The notes under the pieces were generated by a model. That model searched no databases. It saw nothing but the letters and a program-made list of their open reading frames with translations, and was not told where the DNA came from. From Lysinibacillus irui (lineage in GTDB: Bacteria; Bacillota; Bacilli; Bacillales_A; Planococcaceae), in the NCBI RefSeq assembly GCF_028877475.1, contig NZ_CP113527.1, positions 1,729,501 to 1,793,500 of the forward strand: DNA of 64,000 bases. Direction: 5' to 3'. The translations under genes and the position numbers were made by a program. How positions within the stretch are numbered: the first letter of the stretch is position 1; each line of letters begins with the position of its first letter. Shown piece after piece: positions 43,690 through 51,941 of the stretch.

Positions 43690-44214
43690 AGGAGCGGCAA
43701 AATGAGGATAGCGAGGGCAAAGTAGCGGATAGCACGGCAAAAGTGGCGGATAGCGAGGGCAAAGTAGCGGATAGAACCGTCAAAGTGAAGGATAGAGAGG
43801 GAAAAGTAGCGGATAGACCCGGCAAATGGAGGATAGCCCGGACAAAGTAGTGGATAGAACGGCAAAAGTGGCGGATAGCGAGGGCGAAGTAGTGGATAGA
43901 ACTGAAAAAGTTGCGGATAACGATGGCAAAGTAGCGGATAGTACGGCAAAAGTGAAGGATAGCCCGATCAAGTAGCGGATAGAACCGTCAAAGTGAAGGA
44001 TAGCCCGGACAAAGTAGTGGATAGAACTGCAAAAGTGAAGCGATGGCAAAGTAGCGGATAGAACCGGCAAAATGAAGGATAGCCCGGACAAAGTAGCGGA
44101 TACAACTGCAAAAGTGAAGGATAGCGAGGGAAAAGTAGCGGATAGAACCAGCAAAGTGAAGGATAGCCCCACAAAACTAGTGGATAGCCCCACAAAACTA
44201 GCGGAAAGCCCGCG
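43690..44214. repeat. Tandem array 2: ~24 modules of 21 bp, related to array 1
   Basis: About 24 modules of 21 bp (a few of 20, one truncated near 44040) follow the pattern GGATAG, 6-7 variable bases, CAAAGT or AAAAGT, 3 bases. Two variants alternate: one with AACNGNCAAAGTGAA-like and one with CCCGGACAAAGTAGC-like interiors, giving a 42-bp sub-period. GGATAG and AAAGT positions match array 1, but the 103-bp superunit and its GGATACG module are missing. Purines again dominate on the plus strand. The array lies between the pit terminator and a two-component operon. Long minus-strand frames in it are by-products of the module lacking stops on that strand. Confidence 0.95.
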
Positions 44215-44260
44215 TAGAAAGAAAAACAGCTTCGACGAAATCGGTAGTCTCTGCCCCCTT

Positions 44261-44308
44261 GTGTAAAGTGCGCATAGGCTCTAAGGTAATTATAAAGAAA
44301 GTGTAAAG
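44261..44308 (+). promoter_or_regulatory. Direct repeats, possible response-regulator sites
   Basis: GTGTAAAG occurs at 44261-44268 and 44301-44308, exactly 40 bp apart (about four helical turns), followed by TGCG and TTCG respectively. They lie 50-100 nt before an OmpR-type regulator gene and could be its autoregulatory boxes. Tentative. Confidence 0.4.
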
Positions 44309-44358
44309 TTCGGAGAAAAATGTTTTTTCCGTAGTAAGGTTAATGCAGGAGGAGAATG

Positions 44359-45057
44359 ATGAAGGAAAAGTTATTACTGATAGAGGATGATGCAGCTATT
44401 GGTCGCATTGTGAAGGATACGTTGGAGCAGGAGGGCTATTGTGTGACATGGGCTACTACAGGCCTTGAGGGATTAGCAGATTTTCAAGCGCAACCTTTTG
44501 ATTTAGTGTTGGTGGATTGGATGTTGCCAGAAATGGATGGTCTGACGGTTTGTCAAAATATTCGCTGGGAGAGTGATGTGCCCATCCTTATGATGAGTGC
44601 GCGTAAGGAAGAGGAGGATAAGGTGGAGGGCTTGCAGGGGGCAGATGATTATATTGCAAAGCCATTTAGTTTAGAGGAGTTAAAGGCACGGGTTGCCTCC
44701 CATCTTAGGCGCTGGCGACGCTATCATAAGCAAGAGCCGTTAGAGGAGCAAACTGCCTATGCGAATGGCTTAACAATAGATTGGCAACGGGAAATTGTCA
44801 GGGTTAATCAGCAAGAAATTGCGTTAACTCAAAAAGAATTTGCTCTTGTCAGGCTGCTAGCAAAAAATCCGAGTCAAACTTTCACGAAAGAGGAACTGTA
44901 TCAGCATATTTGGCAGCAAGCGACTTTAGAGGACACTCATACTGTCACCGTACATATAAAGGCACTGCGAGAAAAGCTCAAGGATTCAGTGAAAAATCCA
45001 AATTTCATTCAAACCGTGTGGGGGAAGGGCTACCGCTTTATTGGTGAACCATTATGA
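44359..45057 (+). CDS. OmpR/PhoB-type response regulator
   Basis: This DNA-binding regulator of about 232 residues has a receiver domain with IEDDAAIG (acidic pair), phospho-Asp in VLVDWMLPEMDG and KPFSLEEL (Lys). A winged helix follows, with NPSQTFTKEELYQHIW and DTHTVTVHIKALREKL. Two ATGs are adjacent; the second (44359) has better spacing to AGGAGGAG. It overlaps the kinase gene by 4 nt. Confidence 0.94.
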   Translation: MKEKLLLIEDDAAIGRIVKDTLEQEGYCVTWATTGLEGLADFQAQPFDLVLVDWMLPEMDGLTVCQNIRWESDVPILMMSARKEEEDKVEGLQGADDYIAKPFSLEELKARVASHLRRWRRYHKQEPLEEQTAYANGLTIDWQREIVRVNQQEIALTQKEFALVRLLAKNPSQTFTKEELYQHIWQQATLEDTHTVTVHIKALREKLKDSVKNPNFIQTVWGKGYRFIGEPL

Positions 45058-46502
45058 AAATAAAAGCGTGGTTACTGATCATGTTTTTTATTGTAATGGT
45101 ATTACCCATAGCAGGTGCTTATAGCCTTTATGTGTGGATTAATGCTTATTATCAAGATAAAAATGTGGCGGAGTTCTTTGACAAGTGGACTGAGCTGAAT
45201 CAGGTAAAAGATGTCGTTGACAATCCAGTACTTTATCGAAAAAATGCCAATTTTGAGGAGGTAGAGGATCTTACCAATGAGCAGCTGGCGATTACCCTCT
45301 ATACAAAATCTGGCTATGTTTTATATTCCTCCAACCCTTTGCTAACGGGCTATGTAGGGAAAGAGCGTATGTTGAAAGGCTTATATGATTTACAGCAATC
45401 CTACAACGCTTTTACCTATAAGGAGCCTGTTTATCAAAAAGGTGATTTGTTGGGCATCTATGAAATTCAATTAATACGAACAGATTGGGTTAAGGGTGTA
45501 GAGAAGCGTTCTTGGCTTGTTATGACAAGCACGATTCTGCTGTTTCTTATCATTTATTTAACTGTCATCTTGTTGCTACATCGGAAACTAAATCGGCCAT
45601 TACGTGAACTGATGCAGCAAATGCGTAATTTTGCGAAAGGTCAGCATGGTAAATCAACTCTCGGTGTCAGAAAAGATGAGATTGGGGCACTCGCCCAAAC
45701 GTTTGAGGCAATGCAGGATGAAATAGAACAAACTCGGGCTTCGTTAAAAGTGGAGCAACAGCAAAAAGAAATGATGATTGCAAGCATTTCCCATGATTTG
45801 AAAACGCCCCTTACAGCCATTCAAGCCTATGCTGAATCTTTACAAAACAAAGGCTTATCAGAACAGCAACAGGTGGAATATCAGCAGGTCATCGTCACGA
45901 AGGCAGATCGAATGAAGCATATGCTAGAGGATTTATTGATGTTTACATTACTTCAATCTACGGACTACGAATTAGAGCTGATAGCTGTAGATGGGGAAGA
46001 ATTTTTTGACATGGCCTTATCTGATTATGAACCGTTATGTGTGGAAGAAGGATTTACATTAGAAGTCTTCTGTGCTGTGGATGGGCTCTATGCTGTGCAT
46101 CCTAAACAACTTCAGCGTGTCATTGATAATTTATTGAGCAACGCATGGCGTTATGGGGAAAAGGGGACAACAATCGGCTTAGCAGCAGTCAATGCTGGGA
46201 ACAATCCGCAATGGGGTTTTGATTTCTTGAAGTCTGCTTTAACCGAGCAAGAAGGTATGTATATCATCGTGCAAAATGTTGGATTAGGCATACCACAACA
46301 GGACATTGCAAAATTATTTGAGCCCATGTATCAAGCTGATCGTGCAAGATCAAAGGCTGGAGAACGAGGAACAGGGCTTGGCTTAAATATTACGAAACAA
46401 ATTATTGAAAAACATGGTGGAACTGTCGAGCTACTTTCAAGGGAGAGCGTTGGAACAGCAGTTATTTGCTGGCTACCACCTTATAAAGGAGTAAATACAT
46501 GA
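45054..46502 (+). CDS. Sensor histidine kinase
   Basis: This 482-residue membrane kinase has two transmembrane helices (about 5-27 and 158-180) enclosing an extracellular sensor of about 130 residues. A HAMP linker, the H-box ISHDLKTPLTAIQAY, N-box NLLSNAWRYGE and G-boxes VGLGIPQQDI and GTGLGLNI follow. It phosphorylates the preceding regulator. The signal is unknown, but the co-transcribed lipoprotein suggests an envelope cue. It overlaps the lipoprotein gene by 4 nt. Confidence 0.94.
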   Translation: MKIKAWLLIMFFIVMVLPIAGAYSLYVWINAYYQDKNVAEFFDKWTELNQVKDVVDNPVLYRKNANFEEVEDLTNEQLAITLYTKSGYVLYSSNPLLTGYVGKERMLKGLYDLQQSYNAFTYKEPVYQKGDLLGIYEIQLIRTDWVKGVEKRSWLVMTSTILLFLIIYLTVILLLHRKLNRPLRELMQQMRNFAKGQHGKSTLGVRKDEIGALAQTFEAMQDEIEQTRASLKVEQQQKEMMIASISHDLKTPLTAIQAYAESLQNKGLSEQQQVEYQQVIVTKADRMKHMLEDLLMFTLLQSTDYELELIAVDGEEFFDMALSDYEPLCVEEGFTLEVFCAVDGLYAVHPKQLQRVIDNLLSNAWRYGEKGTTIGLAAVNAGNNPQWGFDFLKSALTEQEGMYIIVQNVGLGIPQQDIAKLFEPMYQADRARSKAGERGTGLGLNITKQIIEKHGGTVELLSRESVGTAVICWLPPYKGVNT

Positions 46503-47572
46503 TGAAGTGGAAACAATCATGCCGAGCAGCAGGCTTAATTGCTGTAATGACATTTAGTTTAGTAGGCTGTAATACGGAAGCATCGTATACACCACAGGAA
46601 ATAATAGAGCAGGCCCTTCACGAATCGAAGGAGCCACTTACGTATTATGGCGAATATACGTTAGATATGGGAGAGCTAGGTGGCAAAGCTTATGTGAAGG
46701 AATGGGTAAAGGATCGAAATAGACGGATAGAGATGACAGGTGACAATGGTGAGCATGTGATTACGGTCACAAAGGATGCTAAAGTGATTAGCTATGATGT
46801 TACTGAACATACAGCCTATACAATGGCTTATTCGCAGGATGAACTTGACGGCCTACAATCACCGAAAGATCAGGTACAGCTTATTTTTAATATGGTTAAA
46901 GATACGCATGATATTAAGATAGCTGGAGAAGAGAAGGTTGCTGGTAGAGATACGTATAAAATTGTAGCGAAAACGAAGAAAACGGAATCATTATTTGGGG
47001 ATATGGAAGCATGGATTGACAAAAAAACTTGGTTGACGTTAAAAATGAAGTCAGATAATGCAGGAAATAAAATGATTACCGAATATTCAAAGATCAATTT
47101 TGCTGAAAAAATCGAAGATCAACAATTTACACTAGATCTACCAAAGGATGTAACGATTCAAGAAATTAGCGGAGAAGATCCTTCTGAATCCATTTCATTG
47201 GAAGACGCCAAGCAGCAGCTAGAAACGTTTTTAATGGTTCCAGAAGGAAATGGTCTTACGTTAGATAAAATTTCAGTTGTTAAAGGGATAGAAGATCGAT
47301 CAGAATATTCTTTTGATTATGGATTAGACGGAGAGCTCGCATTTTTTGTCACGGTATTTAAAGCTGATGCTAGTATGGCAGATATTGGTCCCATCCTAAA
47401 CGAAAAAGAGATGGATATTCGAGGACAAAAAGGAACCGTTATGGATGATCAACATTTCCGTTCGATTGCTTGGCAAGAAAACGGCTACCAATATAGTATT
47501 GTTGGGCAAAATCCAGAGTTAACGGCTGAGGATCTTGTAAGCTATGCACAAAAAATGATAGTTGTACAATGA
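46499..47572 (+). CDS. LolA-like lipoprotein with C-terminal DUF4367-like part
   Basis: This 357-residue lipoprotein has lipobox FSLVGC. The first 200 residues resemble the LolA/LppX open beta-barrel (GGKAYVKEWVKDRNRRIEM, GRDTYKIVAKTKK, MEAWIDKKTWLTLKM), which binds lipids or hydrophobic groups. The C-terminal 120 residues resemble DUF4367, often found in sporulation or anti-sigma proteins. Coupled to the kinase gene, it may be a sensing partner or an output of that system. RBS AAAGGAG. Confidence 0.8.
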   Translation: MMKWKQSCRAAGLIAVMTFSLVGCNTEASYTPQEIIEQALHESKEPLTYYGEYTLDMGELGGKAYVKEWVKDRNRRIEMTGDNGEHVITVTKDAKVISYDVTEHTAYTMAYSQDELDGLQSPKDQVQLIFNMVKDTHDIKIAGEEKVAGRDTYKIVAKTKKTESLFGDMEAWIDKKTWLTLKMKSDNAGNKMITEYSKINFAEKIEDQQFTLDLPKDVTIQEISGEDPSESISLEDAKQQLETFLMVPEGNGLTLDKISVVKGIEDRSEYSFDYGLDGELAFFVTVFKADASMADIGPILNEKEMDIRGQKGTVMDDQHFRSIAWQENGYQYSIVGQNPELTAEDLVSYAQKMIVVQ

Positions 47573-47581
47573 GGTGATGCT

Positions 47582-47803
47582 ATGAAAAAAGCACACGGAT
47601 TAAAATGTCTAGCATTGTTTTTATTTACCACTATTTTCTTCTATGGGGTAGGAGAAACATATGATGTGTCTTGGCTCCAATTTCACTTGACAGGCCAATA
47701 TAATGATGTCGGTTTTTATTTTAGCTTTACTTCCCTAATTCCAATCTTGATTGGACTAGTAATGGTGGGGCTATATGAATCACTATTAAAACGATTTATC
47801 TAA
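47582..47803 (+). CDS. Small two-helix membrane protein of the two-component operon
   Basis: This 73-residue protein has two hydrophobic helices (about residues 7-25 and 48-66) and a polar centre (TYDVSWLQFHLTGQYNDVG). It starts with GAGGTGATGCT-ATG 9 nt after the lipoprotein stop and is followed by a terminator, so it is the fourth gene of the operon. No family recognised. Confidence 0.72.
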   Translation: MKKAHGLKCLALFLFTTIFFYGVGETYDVSWLQFHLTGQYNDVGFYFSFTSLIPILIGLVMVGLYESLLKRFI

Positions 47804-47812
47804 ATAATTTAG

Positions 47813-47848
47813 AGGCAGGATCACTTAAGGATGGTCCTGCTTTTTTTA
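47813..47848 (+). terminator. Terminator of the two-component operon
   Basis: GCAGGATCA and TGGTCCTGC form the stem, followed by TTTTTTT. Confidence 0.82.
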
Positions 47849-47896
47849 TGGTAGGTATCTATTACTATAAAAAGGATTTTTAAAGGAGATTTTAAA

Positions 47897-48113
47897 ATGG
47901 CTATTTTTTTCTATAGCTTCGCCCTACAATTGTTTGTCCCCATTGTTATTGGTCCTTTGCTTTTACTTTACATTAACTTATTTACATCATTTAAAAATGG
48001 ATGATGATAGGGCGATTAAGAAAACAAAGTGGGCAGCGGTGCTGTCTTTAGGACTCGCTTTGGTTGTCCCAGCTCTTTATAATGTAATGATGTTGATGAT
48101 GATGTGGCGATAA
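47897..48113 (+). pseudogene. Split small membrane protein gene, or two overlapping mini-ORFs
   Basis: ATG 47897 follows a strong AAAGGAG and encodes MAIFFYSFALQLFVPIVIGP then LLLLYINLFTSFKNG, 35 residues with one transmembrane helix, stopping at 48004. A second frame begins at ATG 47997, overlaps by 8 nt, and encodes MDDDRAIKKTKWAAVLSLGL then ALVVPALYNV and MMLMMMWR, 38 residues, a second helix, stopping at 48113. Removing one A from the AAAAA run at 47993-47997 would join them into a 72-residue two-helix protein. Either a frameshift in that run or a translationally coupled pair. Confidence 0.6.
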
Positions 48114-48216
48114 GGTGATAATTTACAAGCAATTTGTACATAATGAAGGGTAACGGGTTTAGTCATACTAAAAATGGGGAATATACATTTATCCTAAGCA
48201 AACGTAGGTGATACAT

Positions 48217-49992
48217 ATGTTTGATCAATTATTATTCCAGTTACCTTTTATCATTTTTATTGGTTTATTTTCGCAATGGTTAGCTTGGCGTTTTCGCATG
48301 CCAGCCATTGTAATTATGAGTATAGCTGGACTGATGATTGGTCCTTTTACAGGCCTAGTATCTCCAAAAGAGACATTTGGCCCTATTTTTCATACAATTA
48401 TTTCTTTGGCAGTTGCCGTTATTTTATTTGAGGGAAGTTTAAGTCTTGATTTTCGAGAAATACGTGGCTTTCGTAAATCAATTTTACGCATTTCCACCGT
48501 AGGGGCAGCCATCGCTTGGCTAGCAGGCTCGACTGCTGCTCATTATGTAGCAGGTCTATCATGGCCAGTCGCCTTTGTGATTGGTGGCTTGTTTATTGTA
48601 ACAGGCCCAACCGTCATTTTACCTTTATTAAGACAGGCAAAATTGAAGGAGCGACCAGCGGCGATCTTAAAATGGGAAGGAATTGTTGTCGATCCCTTTG
48701 GAGCCTTATTAGCGCTTTTTGCGTATCAAGTGGTTTTAGGTTTGTATCAGTTAGAAGGTGGGACATCTCTTCCTGTCTTCTTTATTTCAGCATTTTTAGC
48801 TGCCCTTTTAGGAGGAATTGTAGGCTATTTAATGGGTCAATGCTTGGAGCGAGGATTGATTCCTGAATTTTTAAAATCCCCTTTGCTGCTCGCAACGATT
48901 TTACTCGTTTTTGCCTTAAGTGATGCCATTATGCATGAAACGGGCTTGCTAGCGGTGACGGTTATGGGGCTAGTCATGGCAAATATGCATTTAACAAGTC
49001 ATCATGAACTGCTTCATTTTAAAGAAAATATGTCGGTAATTTTAATTTCCAGTGTTTTTATAATGCTAACCGCCTCCCTTACAGTTGAAACTTTATGGCA
49101 GATTGTTGATTGGCGTATGCTATTATTCGTGCTGGCAATGATGTTTATCGTTCGACCGTTATCGATTTGGATTGCGACGATAAATACAGGCTTAACGTTG
49201 GAAGAACGGGCATTAATCGGGTGGATTGCACCGAGAGGCATTGTTGCGTTAACTGTATCGGGTTACTTTACAACGGCACTGCAGGATGTAGGGTTTCAAA
49301 GTGCACAGTTATTAACAGCGCTGACATTAGCACTTGTTTTTGCGACAGTAGTTGCCCATGGTTTTAGTATTGGCTGGCTTGCCAAAAAGCTTCATTTACA
49401 GGCTTCCACTGGTAAAGGTATCGTCATTGTAGGCGCATCACCATTCACAACTCAATTAGCGACATCACTTCAAAGTAATGGAATTGATGTATTAGTGATG
49501 GATCGCTCATGGGAAGATTTATCTGCTGCTCGCCACAATGGCTTGAAGACGGAAACGGGTGATATTTTAAGCGAGCATACCGAGTTCTATGTCGACCTAA
49601 CCCCTTATGATCAGCTAATTGTCGCTACAAAGCAGGATGCCTATAATGTTCTTGTTTGTGCTGACTTTGTGCCAGAGCTCGGGCGTCTCAATATTTATCA
49701 GACAGCCCTACATTCTACTGACCCTAAAAATTATTCTCGAAAATACGGGGGACAGTTATTAGTCGATGCAGAGCACGATATTCATCAATTAAATGCGCTT
49801 ATCGAACAAGGTGCGCAACTACGGCAAACGAAAATTACTGAAGTATTTACAGTGAAAGATTATCTAGAACAAAACCCAAATGCCGTCATGATCTATGCCA
49901 TGACCTCAGATGGAGATATCGTGTTAGATATGGTCAATAAATATGACGATATAAAAAATGAACCACATACCATTATTAGTTTAATTGGCTAA
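48217..49992 (+). CDS. CPA1-type cation/proton antiporter with Rossmann-like C-domain
   Basis: This protein of about 591 residues has a twelve-helix antiporter part (1-395) with FVIGGLFIVTGPTVILPLLRQAK and the conserved VVDPFGALLA, replacing the usual ND pair with VD-P, and IAPRGIVALTVSGYF. The cytoplasmic part starts with a dinucleotide-like motif GIVIVGASPFTTQLATSL, as in TrkA-N domains, and ends near residue 591. It likely exchanges Na+ or K+ for H+ and may be gated by a nucleotide. ATG 48217 follows AGGTG by eight nt; a GTG at 48208 is within that site. Confidence 0.87.
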   Translation: MFDQLLFQLPFIIFIGLFSQWLAWRFRMPAIVIMSIAGLMIGPFTGLVSPKETFGPIFHTIISLAVAVILFEGSLSLDFREIRGFRKSILRISTVGAAIAWLAGSTAAHYVAGLSWPVAFVIGGLFIVTGPTVILPLLRQAKLKERPAAILKWEGIVVDPFGALLALFAYQVVLGLYQLEGGTSLPVFFISAFLAALLGGIVGYLMGQCLERGLIPEFLKSPLLLATILLVFALSDAIMHETGLLAVTVMGLVMANMHLTSHHELLHFKENMSVILISSVFIMLTASLTVETLWQIVDWRMLLFVLAMMFIVRPLSIWIATINTGLTLEERALIGWIAPRGIVALTVSGYFTTALQDVGFQSAQLLTALTLALVFATVVAHGFSIGWLAKKLHLQASTGKGIVIVGASPFTTQLATSLQSNGIDVLVMDRSWEDLSAARHNGLKTETGDILSEHTEFYVDLTPYDQLIVATKQDAYNVLVCADFVPELGRLNIYQTALHSTDPKNYSRKYGGQLLVDAEHDIHQLNALIEQGAQLRQTKITEVFTVKDYLEQNPNAVMIYAMTSDGDIVLDMVNKYDDIKNEPHTIISLIG

Positions 49993-50005
49993 CTATATGT
50001 TGGAG

Positions 50006-50036
50006 AGCGTTAATCAAAAAAGGATTAACGCTTTTT
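50006..50036 (+). terminator. Terminator of the antiporter gene
   Basis: AGCGTTAATC and GATTAACGCT enclose a 7-nt loop and are followed by TTTT. Confidence 0.85.
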
Positions 50037-50070
50037 AAGTTGAAGTTATTGCTACTCAAGGAGGTAAAAC

Positions 50071-50967
50071 ATGAATTATATTACACCGAACAAAGCCATG
50101 TTAAAGATGAACAGATGGCCTCGGCAGACGATAGCAGCGGGTCGGCGACATTCCGTTGGGCTTCAAGCTGATGGAACTGTGGTGGCTACAGGAGATAATA
50201 AATATGGGCAATGTCATGTAAGCGGTTGGCGTGATATAGTAGCGGTGGCGGCTGGTAATGTTCATATGGCGAGGAATACAGGAAATACGCATACAATTGG
50301 TCTTCACTCAAACGGTACGGTGGAAGCTGTTGGTTGGAATAAGCATAATCAATGTCATGTAAACGAGTGGTGTGATATAGTCTCGGTTGCAGCCGGCTGG
50401 TGTCATACCATTGGCCTTCAATCGAATGGTATGGTGCTCGCAGTGGGCCGAAATCATGAAGGAGAGTGCCAAGTAAACGACTGGCGTAACATTGTAGCAA
50501 TCGCTGCAGGTGACTGGCACACTATTGGTCTTCAATCGGACGGCTCGGTAACCGCTGCAGGGAATAATCGCTACCACCAATGTAACGTCCATGATTGGCG
50601 CAATATGGTGTCGGTTGCTGCAGGTTATCTTCATACAATTGGTCTTCATTCAGACGGCACTGTATCAGCCGTGGGGTCGAATAAACATAAGCAATGCGAT
50701 GTAATGGGCTGGCAAGGGATGGTGTCGGTAGCAGCGGGTAGTTACCATACCATTGGACTTCAAGCTGATGGCACGGTAATAGCTGTTGGTTTGAATAAAC
50801 ATGGTCAATGTAATGTAAATGACTGGCATGATATTGTGGCAGTTGCGGCGGGTTGCGCACATACTGTTGGACTTCGAGCAGATGGCACAGTGGTTGCAGT
50901 AGGGGATAATGAGTATGGCCAATGCGATGTAAGTGGCTGGCAGGGCATACGAGTACATGGCGATTAG
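50071..50967 (+). CDS. RCC1-repeat beta-propeller protein
   Basis: This 298-residue protein is almost entirely seven repeats of about 38 residues with consensus HTIGLQxDGTVxAVGxNxxxQCxVxxWxxIVxVAAG. The repeats begin near residues 27, 74, 112, 150, 188, 226 and 264. An 11-residue insertion (NVHMARNTGNT) sits after the first. The N-terminal RWPRQTIAAG supplies strands that complete the last blade, so a closed seven-bladed propeller is expected. No signal peptide is visible, so it should be cytoplasmic. Eukaryotic RCC1 acts on Ran, which bacteria lack; a binding role is the safest guess. RBS AAGGAGGT is strong. Confidence 0.92.
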   Translation: MNYITPNKAMLKMNRWPRQTIAAGRRHSVGLQADGTVVATGDNKYGQCHVSGWRDIVAVAAGNVHMARNTGNTHTIGLHSNGTVEAVGWNKHNQCHVNEWCDIVSVAAGWCHTIGLQSNGMVLAVGRNHEGECQVNDWRNIVAIAAGDWHTIGLQSDGSVTAAGNNRYHQCNVHDWRNMVSVAAGYLHTIGLHSDGTVSAVGSNKHKQCDVMGWQGMVSVAAGSYHTIGLQADGTVIAVGLNKHGQCNVNDWHDIVAVAAGCAHTVGLRADGTVVAVGDNEYGQCDVSGWQGIRVHGD

Positions 50968-50985
50968 ATATTGGACACTAGATTT

Positions 50986-51024
50986 TCAAAAAGGAGCTTG
51001 GATTCCCAAACTCCCTTTTTTATT
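50986..51024 (+). terminator. Terminator after the RCC1 gene
   Basis: AAAAGGAG and CTCCCTTTTTT with inner TTGG/CCAA pairs form an imperfect stem followed by T-rich sequence. Confidence 0.65.
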
Positions 51025-51038
51025 TGACTCCTTGCTAG

Positions 51039-51395
51039 TTACGCAATTTGCTGTAAATGTGTTTTCGTAAAAGCTTCCTCATATTTGAGCCCATAACCGA
51101 GAGCTCGATCTAAAAAAATATGTGAGAGCCATATCAGAGCAGCTGCAAGAAGTGATGGGGATGCCACCATAAAGCCAATAATAAGAAGCACTGCAGGTAA
51201 CGCAAAGCTATGCCCAATATTATAAAAGAGAGCACCTATTTTTGTATTCAAGACATAGCCGACCATAGTAATGTCAGGCAGTAGTAAAAAAACGATAAAA
51301 TAAAGCCATGAAAAATTTAAGTGCCCATAGAAAAAGACCGTGATCATAAAAGCAATAACATATTCTAAAGAAATAATTTTACGTAATTTCATCAT
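51039..51395 (-). CDS. DUF4260 membrane protein
   Basis: This 118-residue protein has four hydrophobic segments and the DUF4260 features LLLPDITMVGYV and HIFLDRALGYGLKYEEAFT at the end. It overlaps the MerR gene by 4 nt (ATGA), so it is translated together with it and is its likely main target. Function of the family is unknown. Confidence 0.87.
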   Translation of the reverse strand: MMKLRKIISLEYVIAFMITVFFYGHLNFSWLYFIVFLLLPDITMVGYVLNTKIGALFYNIGHSFALPAVLLIIGFMVASPSLLAAALIWLSHIFLDRALGYGLKYEEAFTKTHLQQIA

Positions 51396-51817
51396 CCATC
51401 ACCTTCCAATAAATTTTGATACATATCCTCTATGAGAGAGGCAATTTTTTCTTGATTTTTTTCATATTGTCCATCAGCCATTAATGTTTTCGTCAACTGT
51501 AAGGATTGAAGTGCATGTTGATAGAAATGAAGTTGTTGTTCAATACGGGTGATTTTTGTAGAAAACAGCTGTACCGTTTCTTCATTGCACGTTGGTGATA
51601 CAGGCTTTTGTTCTAATGTTAGTAAGTGCTTAATTTCTTGGAGTGTAAAGCCTAGCTGGCGTAAGACGATAATAAATTTCATGGTCTGTTCACACGAGGC
51701 ATCATACACACGGTAGCCATTTTCCTGTTTTTGGGGATGTAGTAATCCCTCTTTTTCGTAGTAGCGAATTGTATCAGTTGTTAAATGAAATGTCTCAGCG
51801 AATTGTTTTATTTTCAT
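51392..51817 (-). CDS. MerR-family regulator
   Basis: This 141-residue activator starts MKIKQFAETFHLTTDTIRYY, the MerR winged HTH, followed by EKEGLLHPQKQENGYRVYD and a coiled-coil dimer helix (TKITRIEQQLHFYQHAL). One cysteine in the linker region (SPTCNEE) is not enough for a metal site, so a small organic or redox signal is more likely. ATG 51817 is preceded by AGGAGG. Its promoter has the 19-nt spacer and dyad expected for MerR control. Confidence 0.92.
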   Translation of the reverse strand: MKIKQFAETFHLTTDTIRYYEKEGLLHPQKQENGYRVYDASCEQTMKFIIVLRQLGFTLQEIKHLLTLEQKPVSPTCNEETVQLFSTKITRIEQQLHFYQHALQSLQLTKTLMADGQYEKNQEKIASLIEDMYQNLLEGDG

Positions 51818-51836
51818 GTAAGTACCTCCTAAAATC

Positions 51837-51867
51837 ATCCTAACATTGGAGTATGCTCCAAGGTCAA
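51837..51867 (-). promoter_or_regulatory. MerR-type promoter with 19-nt spacer and dyad
   Basis: On the minus strand TTGACC, a 19-nt spacer and TAGGAT form the promoter of the MerR-DUF4260 pair. The spacer contains the dyad TTGGAG-CATA-CTCCAA (51846-51861), perfect in both arms. The overlong spacer with a central dyad is the hallmark of promoters untwisted by MerR proteins. Confidence 0.9.
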
Positions 51868-51895
51868 GGTTATTAATGAAAATAATTAAAATAAA

Positions 51896-51922
51896 TGAAA
51901 CGGTCATCCAGTGGCAGTCGTT
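51896..51922 (+). promoter_or_regulatory. ECF-type promoter, autoregulatory
   Basis: TGAAAC (51896-51901), a 17-nt spacer and CGTT (51919-51922) match ECF sigma promoters and lie 20 nt before the sigma gene. A very similar element precedes the second ECF gene at 60754. Confidence 0.8.
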
Positions 51923-51941
51923 TATAGTGTAGGAAGGGGAG

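Noticed and set aside
43629-44195. Minus-strand frames of 75-137 codons and a plus-strand frame of 64 codons in the second array
   Set aside because: Same repeat artefact as in array 1; no ribosome binding sites; the frames overlap the pit terminator or each other.
50101-50958. Four antisense frames of 68-113 codons opposite the RCC1 gene
   Set aside because: They mirror the 38-residue repeats of the coding strand, lack ribosome binding sites and have no family features.
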